Source: JBFXAM01 sp050184295
GTDB taxonomy: Bacteria; Planctomycetota; Phycisphaerae; UBA1845; Fen-1342
NCBI GenBank assembly: GCA_050184295.1
Contig: JBFXAM010000027.1
Span: 1 to 45,341, forward strand
Reading direction: 5' to 3'
Length of the DNA stretch: 45,341 bases
Shown: positions 1 to 7,863 of the stretch, one piece after another
Numbering within the stretch: position 1 is the stretch's first letter
How the letters are laid out: every line of letters begins with the position of its first letter
The notes under the pieces: generated by a model
The model's input: only the letters and a program-made list of their open reading frames with translations
The model's database searches: none
Told to the model about the DNA's origin: nothing
Made by a program: the position numbers and the translations under genes

Positions 1-762
1 CGGCGCCGGTCCGGCGGTCGCGGCCGCCGCGGCCGATTCGCTCGGCGCGCTTCGCTCGCGCAGCAGTTGAATCGCCAGGATCGCGACCCCGCCGACCAGC
101 AGCATGTCCGCAACGTTGAATACCCACGGCCACAACTCGCGCCCGTATACGGTCGTGTCGATCTTGATGAAGTCGCGTACGTAGCCATACGCCTCGGGCA
201 GGCGCTCGCGGAATTCTTCCGGCAGGAGCCGTTCGAGCCCCCGCCCGTCGGGCGGATACTCGCGCAGCGCCAGCCCGCCCGCTTCCTCGCGCACGTCGAA
301 GTAGCGCACCATGCCGTCGACCTTCTGCGGCACCAGCCGCACGAACATGCGGTCATACATGTTGCCGAGCGCGCCGGCGAAGATCCCGCCCAGCGCGATG
401 TGCAGCCCCCAGCGCCGCGCGGAACTCTGCGTGAACATCCAGAGCACCAGCGCGAGCGCGAGCAAGGACGCGATCAGGAACAGGTCGGTCAGTCCGTGCC
501 CGATGCCGAAGAGCGCCCCGGGGTTGAACATCGTCTGAAACTCGAGCACGCCGGGGATGAGCGTTTGGCGTCCGCCTTGGCGGAGCGTATGAAAGGCCCA
601 GTCCTTCGACCAGAGGTCGAGCGTCAGGCCGCCCACCGCAATCAACCAGAACCGCGCGTGCGCGGGCCAGTAGGTTGCGGCGCGGCGGCCGCATGCGGCG
701 CCCGCCGGCGGCGCGGCTGCGAAGGTCGCGCCGGCGGTAGTAGTCGTGTCGGGTGCGGTCAT
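1..762 (-). CDS. lspA: Lipoprotein signal peptidase II (LspA), 3' end beyond window
   Basis: This is an inner-membrane aspartyl protease that removes signal peptides from diacylglyceryl-modified prolipoproteins. The frame is open from ATG at 762 to base 1 (254 codons, no stop), so the C-terminus is missing. Both catalytic-aspartate motifs are visible: GNMYDR (Asp137) and FNVADM (Asp219), with hydrophobic segments around residues 38-50, 92-110 and 218-234. The N-terminus has a 30-residue A/T-rich extension. About 80 residues separate the two aspartates, against roughly 25-30 in E. coli LspA, so there is a hydrophilic insertion around 145-210. No clear ribosome binding site precedes the ATG. 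The gene lies 62 bp downstream of the DksA-like gene on the same strand and is probably co-transcribed with it. Likely substrates in this window are the LysM lipoprotein and the DUF1800 lipoprotein. Confidence 0.93.
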   Translation of the reverse strand, partial: MTAPDTTTTAGATFAAAPPAGAACGRRAATYWPAHARFWLIAVGGLTLDLWSKDWAFHTLRQGGRQTLIPGVLEFQTMFNPGALFGIGHGLTDLFLIASLLALALVLWMFTQSSARRWGLHIALGGIFAGALGNMYDRMFVRLVPQKVDGMVRYFDVREEAGGLALREYPPDGRGLERLLPEEFRERLPEAYGYVRDFIKIDTTVYGRELWPWVFNVADMLLVGGVAILAIQLLRERSAPSESAAAAATAGPAP

Positions 763-824
763 GGGTGGTTTCGCGAAGGGGCGGCGCGACGAAACGATGC
801 TAACCGAAGGGCCGCGCGCACGCG

Positions 825-1721
825 CTAGAAGCGCCGCATCCGCCCGCGCTCCTGCGCGAGCTCGTGCTCGTAGCAGTACTTGGCCCACGGCTTGGCCTTC
901 AGGCGGGCTTTGCCGATCGGCTTGTGCGTCGCGAGGCAGATGCCGTAGGTCTGGTTCTCGATGCGCTTCAGGGCGGCGTCGATCTCGCGGAGGAGATTCT
1001 GTTCGCCTTCGATCAGCCCGAGCGTGAATTCCTGTTCATAGCTGTCGGTGCCCAGATCCGCCATGTGCAGCGGCATGCTCGACAAATCGCCGGACGCCTC
1101 GCGCTGGTTGCGGCTGAGCACCTCTTTGGTCATCGTCGTGACGTCGCCGACCAGTTGGGCGCGCTTCGCCATCAACATCTCGCGGAACTGTGCGAGGTCC
1201 TTCTTGTTCAGATAGCTCGACGACTTGGGCATCGGCGGCGGCGCGAGAACCGGCGCGGGGCGGGTGACCGCCGCGGGCTTGGCGCTCGCAGGCTTGGCCG
1301 GAGGAGCCGGCCGCGAGTTCGACGCCGCCGGTCGCGAATTCGACGCCGCCGGGCAATTCGTCTCCGCGATCGTGACGCGCGTGCCTCGGCCGGACGGCGC
1401 CGGGCGCGGCGGCAGCACCAGCGCCGGCGCCGGCGCAGGCTTGCGGCCGTTGGACTGCGCCGCGGGCGGTGCGCTCTGGCGTGATTCGACCGGCGGCCGC
1501 ACAAGCTTGGGTCGCGCCGGAGGCGCGACGCCTTTTGCGGGTTTGCGTGGCGGGCCGGCGCGCGCGGCGGGCTTCGGCTTGGCGCTGCGCGCGACGGCTT
1601 TGGCAGGCGCGCGGCGGGTGGCGGACTTCGCGGCCGCGCGTTTTGCGGCGCGCGCCTTGGTCGTAACCTGTCGGGCGACGCGCGGCCGAGCGCGACGAGT
1701 TTTGCCGGATTTCGCTGCCAC
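825..1721 (-). CDS. DksA/TraR-family protein with long Lys/Ala/Pro-rich N-terminal tail
   Basis: The 298-residue product has two parts. Residues 1 to about 165 are low-complexity K/A/R/P sequence resembling histone H1 or AlgP-like tails, with AASNSRP repeated twice. The last 130 residues are a DksA/TraR-type domain with a coiled-coil-like helix and a terminal finger. The finger is degenerate: the usual CxxC...CxxC is reduced to CLATH and YCYEHE, one Cys per half. DksA proteins bind the RNA polymerase secondary channel; whether this variant binds zinc or polymerase is unknown. Start choice: GTG at 1721 is preceded by GCAGGAG at a 7-base spacing, and a sigma-70 promoter lies about 90 bp upstream. 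The longer open frame reaching 2381 runs through that promoter and a repeat array, so it is rejected. The gene leads into lspA. Confidence 0.85.
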   Translation of the reverse strand: MAAKSGKTRRARPRVARQVTTKARAAKRAAAKSATRRAPAKAVARSAKPKPAARAGPPRKPAKGVAPPARPKLVRPPVESRQSAPPAAQSNGRKPAPAPALVLPPRPAPSGRGTRVTIAETNCPAASNSRPAASNSRPAPPAKPASAKPAAVTRPAPVLAPPPMPKSSSYLNKKDLAQFREMLMAKRAQLVGDVTTMTKEVLSRNQREASGDLSSMPLHMADLGTDSYEQEFTLGLIEGEQNLLREIDAALKRIENQTYGICLATHKPIGKARLKAKPWAKYCYEHELAQERGRMRRF

Positions 1722-1815
1722 GAAACGACTCCTGCACGCGCGATCGCCCGCTCTCGCGCGACCCCCGCGGTTTCCCGATGCAAGAGATCGGCGTTCGGAG
1801 CGACAAAGACGCGAA

Positions 1816-1844
1816 AGTATAGTCGTTTTCGTGGCCTGTGTCAA
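1816..1844 (-). promoter_or_regulatory. Sigma-70 promoter of the dksA-like/lspA unit
   Basis: On the minus strand, TTGACA (1844-1839) and TATACT (1821-1816) are separated by exactly 17 bp. This is almost the full consensus and stands out in GC-rich DNA. The predicted transcript would start near 1808, about 87 bases before the GTG at 1721. Confidence 0.8.
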
Positions 1845-2033
1845 ACCGGAACGGTCGGCCGCGAGAGCGCGAAAGCGCGACGAGGGAAAGTGGGGTCGAG
1901 GGAAAAGGGGCTCAGAGCTGCGGGCGCACGCCCGCGCGTCGGCACGCAGCCCGGCGCACGCTCCCGAGACCGGTCTGGGGAGCGGTCGTGCCACGGACGG
2001 GAACGTGGCGACGCAAGAGCCGTCGCCACGGCA

Positions 2034-2200
2034 CCCGTGTGCTCGCCACGGCGCCCGCGTCGCGACGGCACCCGTGTGTTCGCCACGACGCCCGTGTGTT
2101 CGCCACGACGCCCGTGTGCTCGCCGTCGCACTGGCTGTCGCTGCGGCACCCGTGTGCTCGCCGTCGCACTGGCTGTCGCCACGGCACCCGTGTGTTCGCC
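2034..2200. repeat. Degenerate ~19-20-bp tandem repeat array in an intergenic spacer
   Basis: CCCGTGTGYTCGCC occurs six times, starting at 2034, 2071, 2091, 2111, 2149 and 2187. The spacings are 37, 20, 20, 38 and 38 bases, multiples of about 19-20. The alternate units contain GTCGCACTGGCTGTCGC (three variants). Partial units continue to about 2250. The array fills the middle of the 592-bp gap between the DksA-like gene and the permease gene. It has no stops in several frames, which creates spurious long ORFs. Unequal units and absence of unique spacers argue against CRISPR. Apart from this array and the promoter at 1816-1844, nothing else was recognised in 1722-2313. Confidence 0.8.
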
Positions 2201-2313
2201 GTCGCACGGGCTGTCGCTGCGGCACCCGTGCAGTTGCCACGGCACCCGTCGCGAAAATTGCGTCCGCGATCGGTGGTGGCGCACGGTCGTGCACTCGGGA
2301 GGCGTGCAGGCGT

Positions 2314-3687
2314 TCAGCGGTCGCCGACGGGCGCGGCGCGCGTGACGTGCTGCCAGAGGTAATACGCCGGCACGCCGACAACCAGCAAACCGATCCACGG
2401 CAGCGTGCCGCGCGGGTCCTGCCAGATCGAGAGCGCGGTCATGACGGCGGCGGCCGCGATGAACAGCGCCGGGACGAGCGGATAACCCCAGCAGCGGTAC
2501 GGGCGCGGCAGGTCCGGGCGCGTGCGGCGGAGCGCGAAGAGCGCCATCGCCGCCAGGCCGTAGAAAATCCACATCGTAAAGACGAACGTGCCGGCCATGC
2601 GTTCGAACGTCTGGAGCACCCAGATGGCCGTGACGCTGAGGGCGAGCTGAGCCCAGAGCGCGACCGCGGGGGTGGCGAAGTTGGGATGGACGTGGCCGAG
2701 GAAGCGGAAGAGCAGACCGTCGCGCGCTTGAGCAAAGGTGACGCGTGCGCCGGTGATGATGGCGGCGTGTGTGGCGCCGATCGTCGAGATGAGAATCAGC
2801 ACGTTTACGAGCACGCCCCCGGCGGGGCCGAACAAGCGGTGCATGACCAGCGGCGCGATGGTGCCGGTGGTGCGCATTTCCTCGAGCGGGACCATCCACA
2901 TGTAAACGGCGTTGACGGCGAGATAGAGGACGATGACGGCGCCCGTTCCGGCGAAGTAGATGAGCGGGAGCCGGCGCTGGGGGTTCTTGATTTCGCCGGC
3001 AATCGAGCCGATGTCGCTCCAGCCGTCATAGGTCCAGAGGATCGCCGCCATCACCGGCGCGAGCGCCAGCAGGAGCGATTTCGGCGCCGGTATGGCGGCG
3101 AGATTGGCGGCGTCGCCTTTCATCAGCGCGACGCCCAGCACGACGATCATCGTCAGCGCGAGCATCTTGAGCGCCGTCAGCACGATCGCGACGCCGGCGC
3201 CGAGCTTGAGACGAAACGTGTTCACGAGCGTGAGTGCGACCAGGACGACGGTCGTTGTCACGCGCGGATTCCAGTTCACGCCCAGCAGCGGGTTGAGGTG
3301 CTCGGCAAAGACGATCGCGATGCCGGCGGCGGCGGCCGGCTTGGTGATCAGCAGGTAAGTCCAGCCGAAGACGAACGCGACGACGCGGCCGAAGCCTTCG
3401 CGCAGAAAGACGTAGACGCCGCCGGAGTGGGGAAACATGGCGGCGAGCTCCGCATAGGCGAGCGCGCCGCAAAGCGAGAGTACGCCGCCGACCGCCCAGA
3501 GGAGCAGGATCAGCGCGGGGCTGCCGAGCTCGCCGGCGATGCTCGTCGGCGTGCGAAAGATGCCGCTGCCGATCGTGACCCCGATCATGATCGCGGCCCC
3601 GCCGAAGAACCCGATGGTGCGCGGCAGGTCGCCGGGTCGGGGCGGGTGATCGGTGGGGTCGGCCGAGTGCGAGAGGGTCGGGGTCAT
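2314..3687 (-). CDS. APC-superfamily amino acid permease
   Basis: The 457-residue integral membrane protein has about twelve hydrophobic segments. It is probably a cytoplasmic-membrane amino-acid/cation symporter or exchanger. The first helix contains the family hallmark GVTIGSGIF (residues about 36-44), the unwound TM1 substrate-binding segment of APC (LAT-like) transporters. Further typical features are ALAYAELAAMFPHSGG in TM2-3, and TYDGWSDIGSIAGEIKNPQR between TM6 and TM7. The length is normal for the family. Substrate cannot be inferred. The start at 3687 has no purine-rich ribosome binding site; a C-rich stretch lies directly upstream. The gene is divergent from the glycosidase gene, with a 140-bp shared spacer, and is probably monocistronic. 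Confidence 0.88.
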   Translation of the reverse strand: MTPTLSHSADPTDHPPRPGDLPRTIGFFGGAAIMIGVTIGSGIFRTPTSIAGELGSPALILLLWAVGGVLSLCGALAYAELAAMFPHSGGVYVFLREGFGRVVAFVFGWTYLLITKPAAAAGIAIVFAEHLNPLLGVNWNPRVTTTVVLVALTLVNTFRLKLGAGVAIVLTALKMLALTMIVVLGVALMKGDAANLAAIPAPKSLLLALAPVMAAILWTYDGWSDIGSIAGEIKNPQRRLPLIYFAGTGAVIVLYLAVNAVYMWMVPLEEMRTTGTIAPLVMHRLFGPAGGVLVNVLILISTIGATHAAIITGARVTFAQARDGLLFRFLGHVHPNFATPAVALWAQLALSVTAIWVLQTFERMAGTFVFTMWIFYGLAAMALFALRRTRPDLPRPYRCWGYPLVPALFIAAAAVMTALSIWQDPRGTLPWIGLLVVGVPAYYLWQHVTRAAPVGDR

Positions 3688-3827
3688 CCGTGGGGGGAGG
3701 ATAGTGGAGGGTTGGGGCGGGGTGAAGTCGGACCGCGAAACGCGTTTGCACGCGGCGGTGCGGCTGGACCGAGAAGCGATTCGCGACCTACGATGGCTGC
3801 GGGTGTGGTTCGGTGAGGAGCTGAACG

Positions 3828-6572
3828 ATGCGCGGCGCGGCGGCGTGGATCATCGCGGGTTGGGTTGGTGCAGCGATGGCGCAGGGTCGGATGGAGGTCG
3901 AGGCGGCGGATGCCGGCGGGCGCGCCGATTCCTCGGCCGGGCCGGTAGGCGCGTGGCCGGCGCCGGTGCCGGTGCGTTTGAAGCCTGCCGGGCGCGACGA
4001 TCTGCTCATCATGACGCTGGGGAAGATTCAAACGCCGCTGGCTGAGGGCGTGTACGACCCGGTTGCCGACCGCGTCACGCGGCGCGACGGTTCGACGATC
4101 GAGAGCTACTACCGCCGCGAGTTGGGCGTGCGGTATTTCACGCCGCTGGACAAGTCGGTTTTTCCGACGCCGCCGGCGGGCTGGTGCTCGTGGTACTACT
4201 ACTACCAGGAGATCACGCCGGAGGAGGTGTTGCTGAACGCGGGGTGGATGGCGCGACATCTCGCGTCGCACGGGGCGCGCTATGTGCAGATCGACGACGG
4301 GTGGCAAGGCGTAGGGCGCGGGTTGGGCGAGAACCGCGACTGGAGCACGATCGACGCGCGGTTTCGCGGGCTGGGGATGGCAGGCCTGGCGGCGGAGATT
4401 CGCAAGTTCGGGCTCGAGGCGGGGATCTGGATCGCGCCGCACGGGCAAAGCAATGCGGAGTTCGTTGCGGCGCGGCGCGACGCGTTTCTATGGAAGCCGG
4501 ACGGCACGAGCGCGTCGGACACGTGGGAGGGCAGGTTCCTCGTCGATCCGTCGGCGCCGCGGGCAGCCGGATATCTCGCCGAGCTGTTTCGCGAGCTGCA
4601 CGGCTGGGGCTACACGTACTTCAAGATCGACGGCCAGCCGATCGTGCTCGACGAGTTTGCGTCCAAACGCGAGTTCTTTCGCGGCACGCGCCCGCCGCCG
4701 CCGGACGAAGGCGCGCCGCCGGACGCGGCGCCGGCGGCGAGCGACGAGGTCGCCGATGCGCAGCGCGACTATCGCGGGACGCTGCGATCGATCCGCGACG
4801 CCATCGGCCAACGATCGTACCTGCTGGGCTGCTGGGGAATTCCGCTTGCGGGCGTCGGAATCATGAACGGCTCGCGCACCGCCGGCGACATCGTGCCGGG
4901 CTTCGACGGCTTCCTGGTCGCATTCGACGCCGTGCAGAACTTCAACTATCTACACAACGTGGCGTGGTATTGCGATCCGGACGTGGTGATGGTGCGGCCG
5001 CCGCTCAGCGACGGCGCCGCGCGGGCGTGGGCGACGATTCAGGGATTGACGGGGCAGGCGCTGCTGACGAGCGATCGTCTGCCCGACCTGCCGGCTTCGC
5101 GCGTGGCGCTGCTCAAGGCGATTTATCCGCCCGTGGACATCCGCCCGCTTGACCTGCACGCACCGGAGCCGGCGCGGAAATCGACGTGGATTCTGAAAGT
5201 CGCACAGGAGCTGCCGAGCGGCGCGCGACGCGAGTATGACGTCGTCGGGCTGTTCAATCTCGATCGCGAACACACGAAGACGATCCATCTGCCGTGGGTG
5301 CGGCTGGGACGCGACGGCCCGGTGCTTCATCATGTGTTCGATTACTGGAGCGGCGTGTATCTCGGCTGCTGGGAGCAGGGGCTGTTTGTCGAGGTTCCGC
5401 CGGGAGACGTGCGTGTGCTCACGATCATGCCGGCGGAAGCGCGGCCGCAATTGCTCAGCACGAGCCGGCACATCACGCAGGGTTGGATTGACGTGCTCGA
5501 CGTCGTGAGCGATGAGGTCGATGGCACGCCGCGCCTCCGCGGCCGCAGCCGACTGATCGCGCACGAGCCCTATGTGCTGACGTTCGCACTGCCGCGTGCG
5601 GCGCCGACGTGGACGCTGCGCGACGCACGCGCGCGCGGGCTGAGCGGCGGGGACGTGCGGGTGGAATGCCGGGCGCACCAGGGCGCCGCGACGGTCGCGC
5701 TGCGCAGCGCCGGGTCGCAGGAGGTGGAGTGGGAACTGCGCTTCGCGCCGGCGACGCCGTACGTCTATCCCGTGCAGCCGCCGGCGGGGCTGGCGGTGCA
5801 GCCCAGCGGCCTGTTCGACGCCGAGGCGCGCTGGTCGTCGGAATATCACAGCAGCGCTGCGCATCGCGTGGAGATCGACGGCGCTCCCGCAGGCGTGAGC
5901 TTTCATCGCCGGGCTGTGCTGCGCGAGCTCGCGCCGGGACAGCGCGTGATGGTCGGCGTGCGGTCGGTCTGGTACGACGGGTCGGTGTCGGAGAAGGTGA
6001 TCGAGCGCGAATTTGTCGTGGCGCCGCCGGCGAGCGTTCACTTGTCGGAGATCGAGCCGGAGGTGGTGCGACAGGGGTGGGGGTCGCTGAAGCGCGACCG
6101 CTCCGTGGATGGCAACCCGCTGACGGTGGCGGGCGAGACGGCGGCGCGCGGACTCGGCACGCACGCCGACGCGACCATCGCGTATCGCATCCGTGGCGCG
6201 TTCGAGCGCTTCGAGACGCGCGTCGGCATCGATGACGAGATTCTCGCCGACGCGAAGCCCGAGGTGCTCTTCGAAGTCCACGGCGACGGGCGGAAGCTCT
6301 GGGAAAGCGGGCCGATGCGGCGCGGCGAAACCGCGAAGCCGGCGACCGTCGACGTGCGCGGCGTGGAGCTCCTGGAACTCCGCGTGCTGTGCGGCGAGGA
6401 CGGAATCGACCACGACCACGCCGATTGGCTCGACGTGCGTCTCATCGCGCCGCCGCCGGCGACGACGACCGGGCCGACGACGACCGCGACAACTGGGCCG
6501 ACCGCGACAACTGCGCCAACCGCGCCGTTCGCGCCGGGCACATCGACGCCGCCGACGACGCCGCGCGAGTAG
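3828..6572 (+). CDS. Secreted GH36/clan GH-D alpha-galactosidase-like glycoside hydrolase with NPCBM domain
   Basis: This 914-residue protein has an N-terminal signal peptide (AWIIAGWVGAAMAQG). A (beta/alpha)8 domain at about 110-480 carries clan GH-D hallmarks: GWCSWYYYYQ, QIDDGWQ, the nucleophile motif YFKIDGQ (Asp268) and RTAGD (candidate acid/base Asp354). These retaining enzymes cleave alpha-galactosides or raffinose-family sugars. A C-terminal NPCBM carbohydrate-binding domain follows at about 750-890 (GWGSLKRDRSVDG, GLGTHADATI, GIDDE). The protein ends in a T/A/P-rich tail. ATG at 3828 is preceded by a GAGGAG sequence. An A/P/D-rich insert lies at about residues 286-305. The active residues look intact, but substrate is uncertain, and raffinose synthase-like or other GH36 activities are possible. 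arfB follows after 68 bp. Confidence 0.88.
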   Translation: MRGAAAWIIAGWVGAAMAQGRMEVEAADAGGRADSSAGPVGAWPAPVPVRLKPAGRDDLLIMTLGKIQTPLAEGVYDPVADRVTRRDGSTIESYYRRELGVRYFTPLDKSVFPTPPAGWCSWYYYYQEITPEEVLLNAGWMARHLASHGARYVQIDDGWQGVGRGLGENRDWSTIDARFRGLGMAGLAAEIRKFGLEAGIWIAPHGQSNAEFVAARRDAFLWKPDGTSASDTWEGRFLVDPSAPRAAGYLAELFRELHGWGYTYFKIDGQPIVLDEFASKREFFRGTRPPPPDEGAPPDAAPAASDEVADAQRDYRGTLRSIRDAIGQRSYLLGCWGIPLAGVGIMNGSRTAGDIVPGFDGFLVAFDAVQNFNYLHNVAWYCDPDVVMVRPPLSDGAARAWATIQGLTGQALLTSDRLPDLPASRVALLKAIYPPVDIRPLDLHAPEPARKSTWILKVAQELPSGARREYDVVGLFNLDREHTKTIHLPWVRLGRDGPVLHHVFDYWSGVYLGCWEQGLFVEVPPGDVRVLTIMPAEARPQLLSTSRHITQGWIDVLDVVSDEVDGTPRLRGRSRLIAHEPYVLTFALPRAAPTWTLRDARARGLSGGDVRVECRAHQGAATVALRSAGSQEVEWELRFAPATPYVYPVQPPAGLAVQPSGLFDAEARWSSEYHSSAAHRVEIDGAPAGVSFHRRAVLRELAPGQRVMVGVRSVWYDGSVSEKVIEREFVVAPPASVHLSEIEPEVVRQGWGSLKRDRSVDGNPLTVAGETAARGLGTHADATIAYRIRGAFERFETRVGIDDEILADAKPEVLFEVHGDGRKLWESGPMRRGETAKPATVDVRGVELLELRVLCGEDGIDHDHADWLDVRLIAPPPATTTGPTTTATTGPTATTAPTAPFAPGTSTPPTTPRE

Positions 6573-6640
6573 CGATCCGCTCGCGCTTCGAGACGATTCG
6601 TCACGCGCGAATCGCGCGGTCCGAGCGAGGAAGCGACCCG

Positions 6641-7054
6641 ATGAACCTGACGCTTGACGACCTCGCCCCCTGGATCGAGGAGCAGTTCGACCGCGGCGGC
6701 GGCCCCGGCGGGCAGAACGTCAACAAGGTCAGCACGCGCGTCACGCTGCTGTTCGATTTCGCCGCCTGCCCCTTGCTCAACGACGCGCAGAAGAGCCGCA
6801 TTCGGCAGCGCCTGGCGCGGCGGATGTCGGCCGACGGGCGCCTGCGGCTCGTGGCGCAGTCGGAGCGCTCGCAGTTGGCGAATCGCCGGGCGGCGGAGGA
6901 TCGGCTGATGGAGCTGCTGGCGGCGGCGACGCGCGCGCCCGCGGTGCGAAAGGCGACGCAGCCGACGCGCGCGTCGCAGCGCCGCCGCGTCGCCAACAAG
7001 CGCCGCCGCGGCGAGGTGAAGCAGCAGCGCCGGCGCCCGCCGGGCGCGGACTGA
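6641..7054 (+). CDS. arfB: Alternative ribosome-rescue factor / peptidyl-tRNA hydrolase ArfB (YaeJ-like)
   Basis: The 137-residue protein is a codon-independent release factor that hydrolyses peptidyl-tRNA on ribosomes stalled at mRNA ends. The GGQ catalytic motif is near the N-terminus in RGGGPGGQNVNKVST (residues about 23-37). It is followed by the RF-1-like fold and a strongly basic C-terminal tail (KRRRGEVKQQRRR), which in this family enters the empty mRNA channel. The length matches ArfB (about 140 residues) and is too short for RF1 or RF2. ATG at 6641 has GAGGAAG about 9 bases upstream. An open frame extends further 5' but overlaps the end of the glycosidase gene and is not favoured. 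Confidence 0.93.
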   Translation: MNLTLDDLAPWIEEQFDRGGGPGGQNVNKVSTRVTLLFDFAACPLLNDAQKSRIRQRLARRMSADGRLRLVAQSERSQLANRRAAEDRLMELLAAATRAPAVRKATQPTRASQRRRVANKRRRGEVKQQRRRPPGAD

Positions 7055-7118
7055 GCCTCGCGCGGCGGGGCGGACCGGTGCAGTCTGCCCGGTCGGCGCG
7101 CGGCGTTCAGCCGGGCGG

Positions 7119-7832
7119 TCACAAGTGTCGGCGGACGTTGGAGCGGACCGCCGCGCGGCCGAATAAAAGGAGTATCACCGTCGCGGGTTCGGGGATGAAA
7201 GTCACATCGGGCAGATCGCTCTGCACGCTGGGCGGCCAAGTACTTGCCGATATGGGCGCGTCGCCCCAGCCGAAGTGCCAGAATTGCTCAAAGGGCGGGC
7301 CTCGGTGACCGAACGCGCCAGCCACGAGGAATACGGCGCCTTGCGCGCCGGCGCTTGCCTGTACGTCGATCGATCCCAACAGATACGTGAACGTCTCCGG
7401 ATCGTATTGAATGTCGAGCGGCCCCGTGAAGTCGTCGAGTCCCGAGCCGAGCGCGGCGCCAAGCCGCGAGATTCGATTCGGCGTCAGCGTGCCGGGCAGG
7501 ACGCCGCCCCACCGCCGATAGGCTCCCGATTGATAGTTATACATCTGGCGGTCAACAAAGCGAAGTTCTCCGCGATCGGCATACAAAGCCACATCGATCT
7601 CAAACCCCGTGACATCCGTCCAGTCCGGCGTCATCAGCGTGGCCCAGAGATATAGGCGCTGCACGCCGTCAACCGATTGAATGACGGGGTTGGTGCCCTC
7701 CGTCGGTGAGATGTACTCGGGCGGTGTACCGGCGATCGGCTGATTCTCATCCACACCCGTGGTCGAAAACCACAGCCGGACCGTGTGCGTCTGCGCGATG
7801 AATAGGCAGAAGAGAACGGTTGTCGCAATCAT
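7119..7832 (-). CDS. Secreted PEP-CTERM sorting-domain protein
   Basis: The 237-residue protein starts with a signal peptide (MIATTVLFCLFIAQTHT). It ends with IPEPATVILLLF, then a basic tail (RSNVRRHL). This is the PEP-CTERM tripartite signal of a Pro-Glu-Pro motif, a membrane helix and an Arg-rich end. Such signals are processed by exosortase for surface or extracellular sorting. The body is a beta-rich domain without a family I recognise. ATG at 7832 has CGGAG 8 bases upstream. The gene starts 31 bp after the neighbouring secreted protein gene, so the two are probably one operon. No exosortase is encoded in this window. Confidence 0.85.
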   Translation of the reverse strand: MIATTVLFCLFIAQTHTVRLWFSTTGVDENQPIAGTPPEYISPTEGTNPVIQSVDGVQRLYLWATLMTPDWTDVTGFEIDVALYADRGELRFVDRQMYNYQSGAYRRWGGVLPGTLTPNRISRLGAALGSGLDDFTGPLDIQYDPETFTYLLGSIDVQASAGAQGAVFLVAGAFGHRGPPFEQFWHFGWGDAPISASTWPPSVQSDLPDVTFIPEPATVILLLFGRAAVRSNVRRHL

Positions 7833-7863
7833 GGCTGAAGCTCCGCTCGTCCGTAGCGTCTTG

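Noticed and set aside
2034..2250. Possible CRISPR array
   Set aside because: Repeat units are 19-20 bases with no unique spacers, copies are degenerate, and no cas genes are present.
825..2381. A 518-codon frame extending the DksA-like gene upstream to 2381
   Set aside because: It runs through a near-consensus sigma-70 promoter (1816-1844) and the tandem repeat array. GTG 1721 has a good ribosome binding site.
1225..3816. An 863-codon plus-strand frame antisense to the DksA-like and permease genes
   Set aside because: It is Arg/Ala/Gly-rich and lacks domains. It is the mirror of real minus-strand genes in GC-rich DNA; similar antisense frames occur throughout the window.
4831..4845. A TGGGGAATT sequence resembling the enhancer boxes, inside the glycosidase gene
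   Set aside because: It is single, lies within coding sequence, and has no partner at 22 bp and no sigma-54 promoter nearby.
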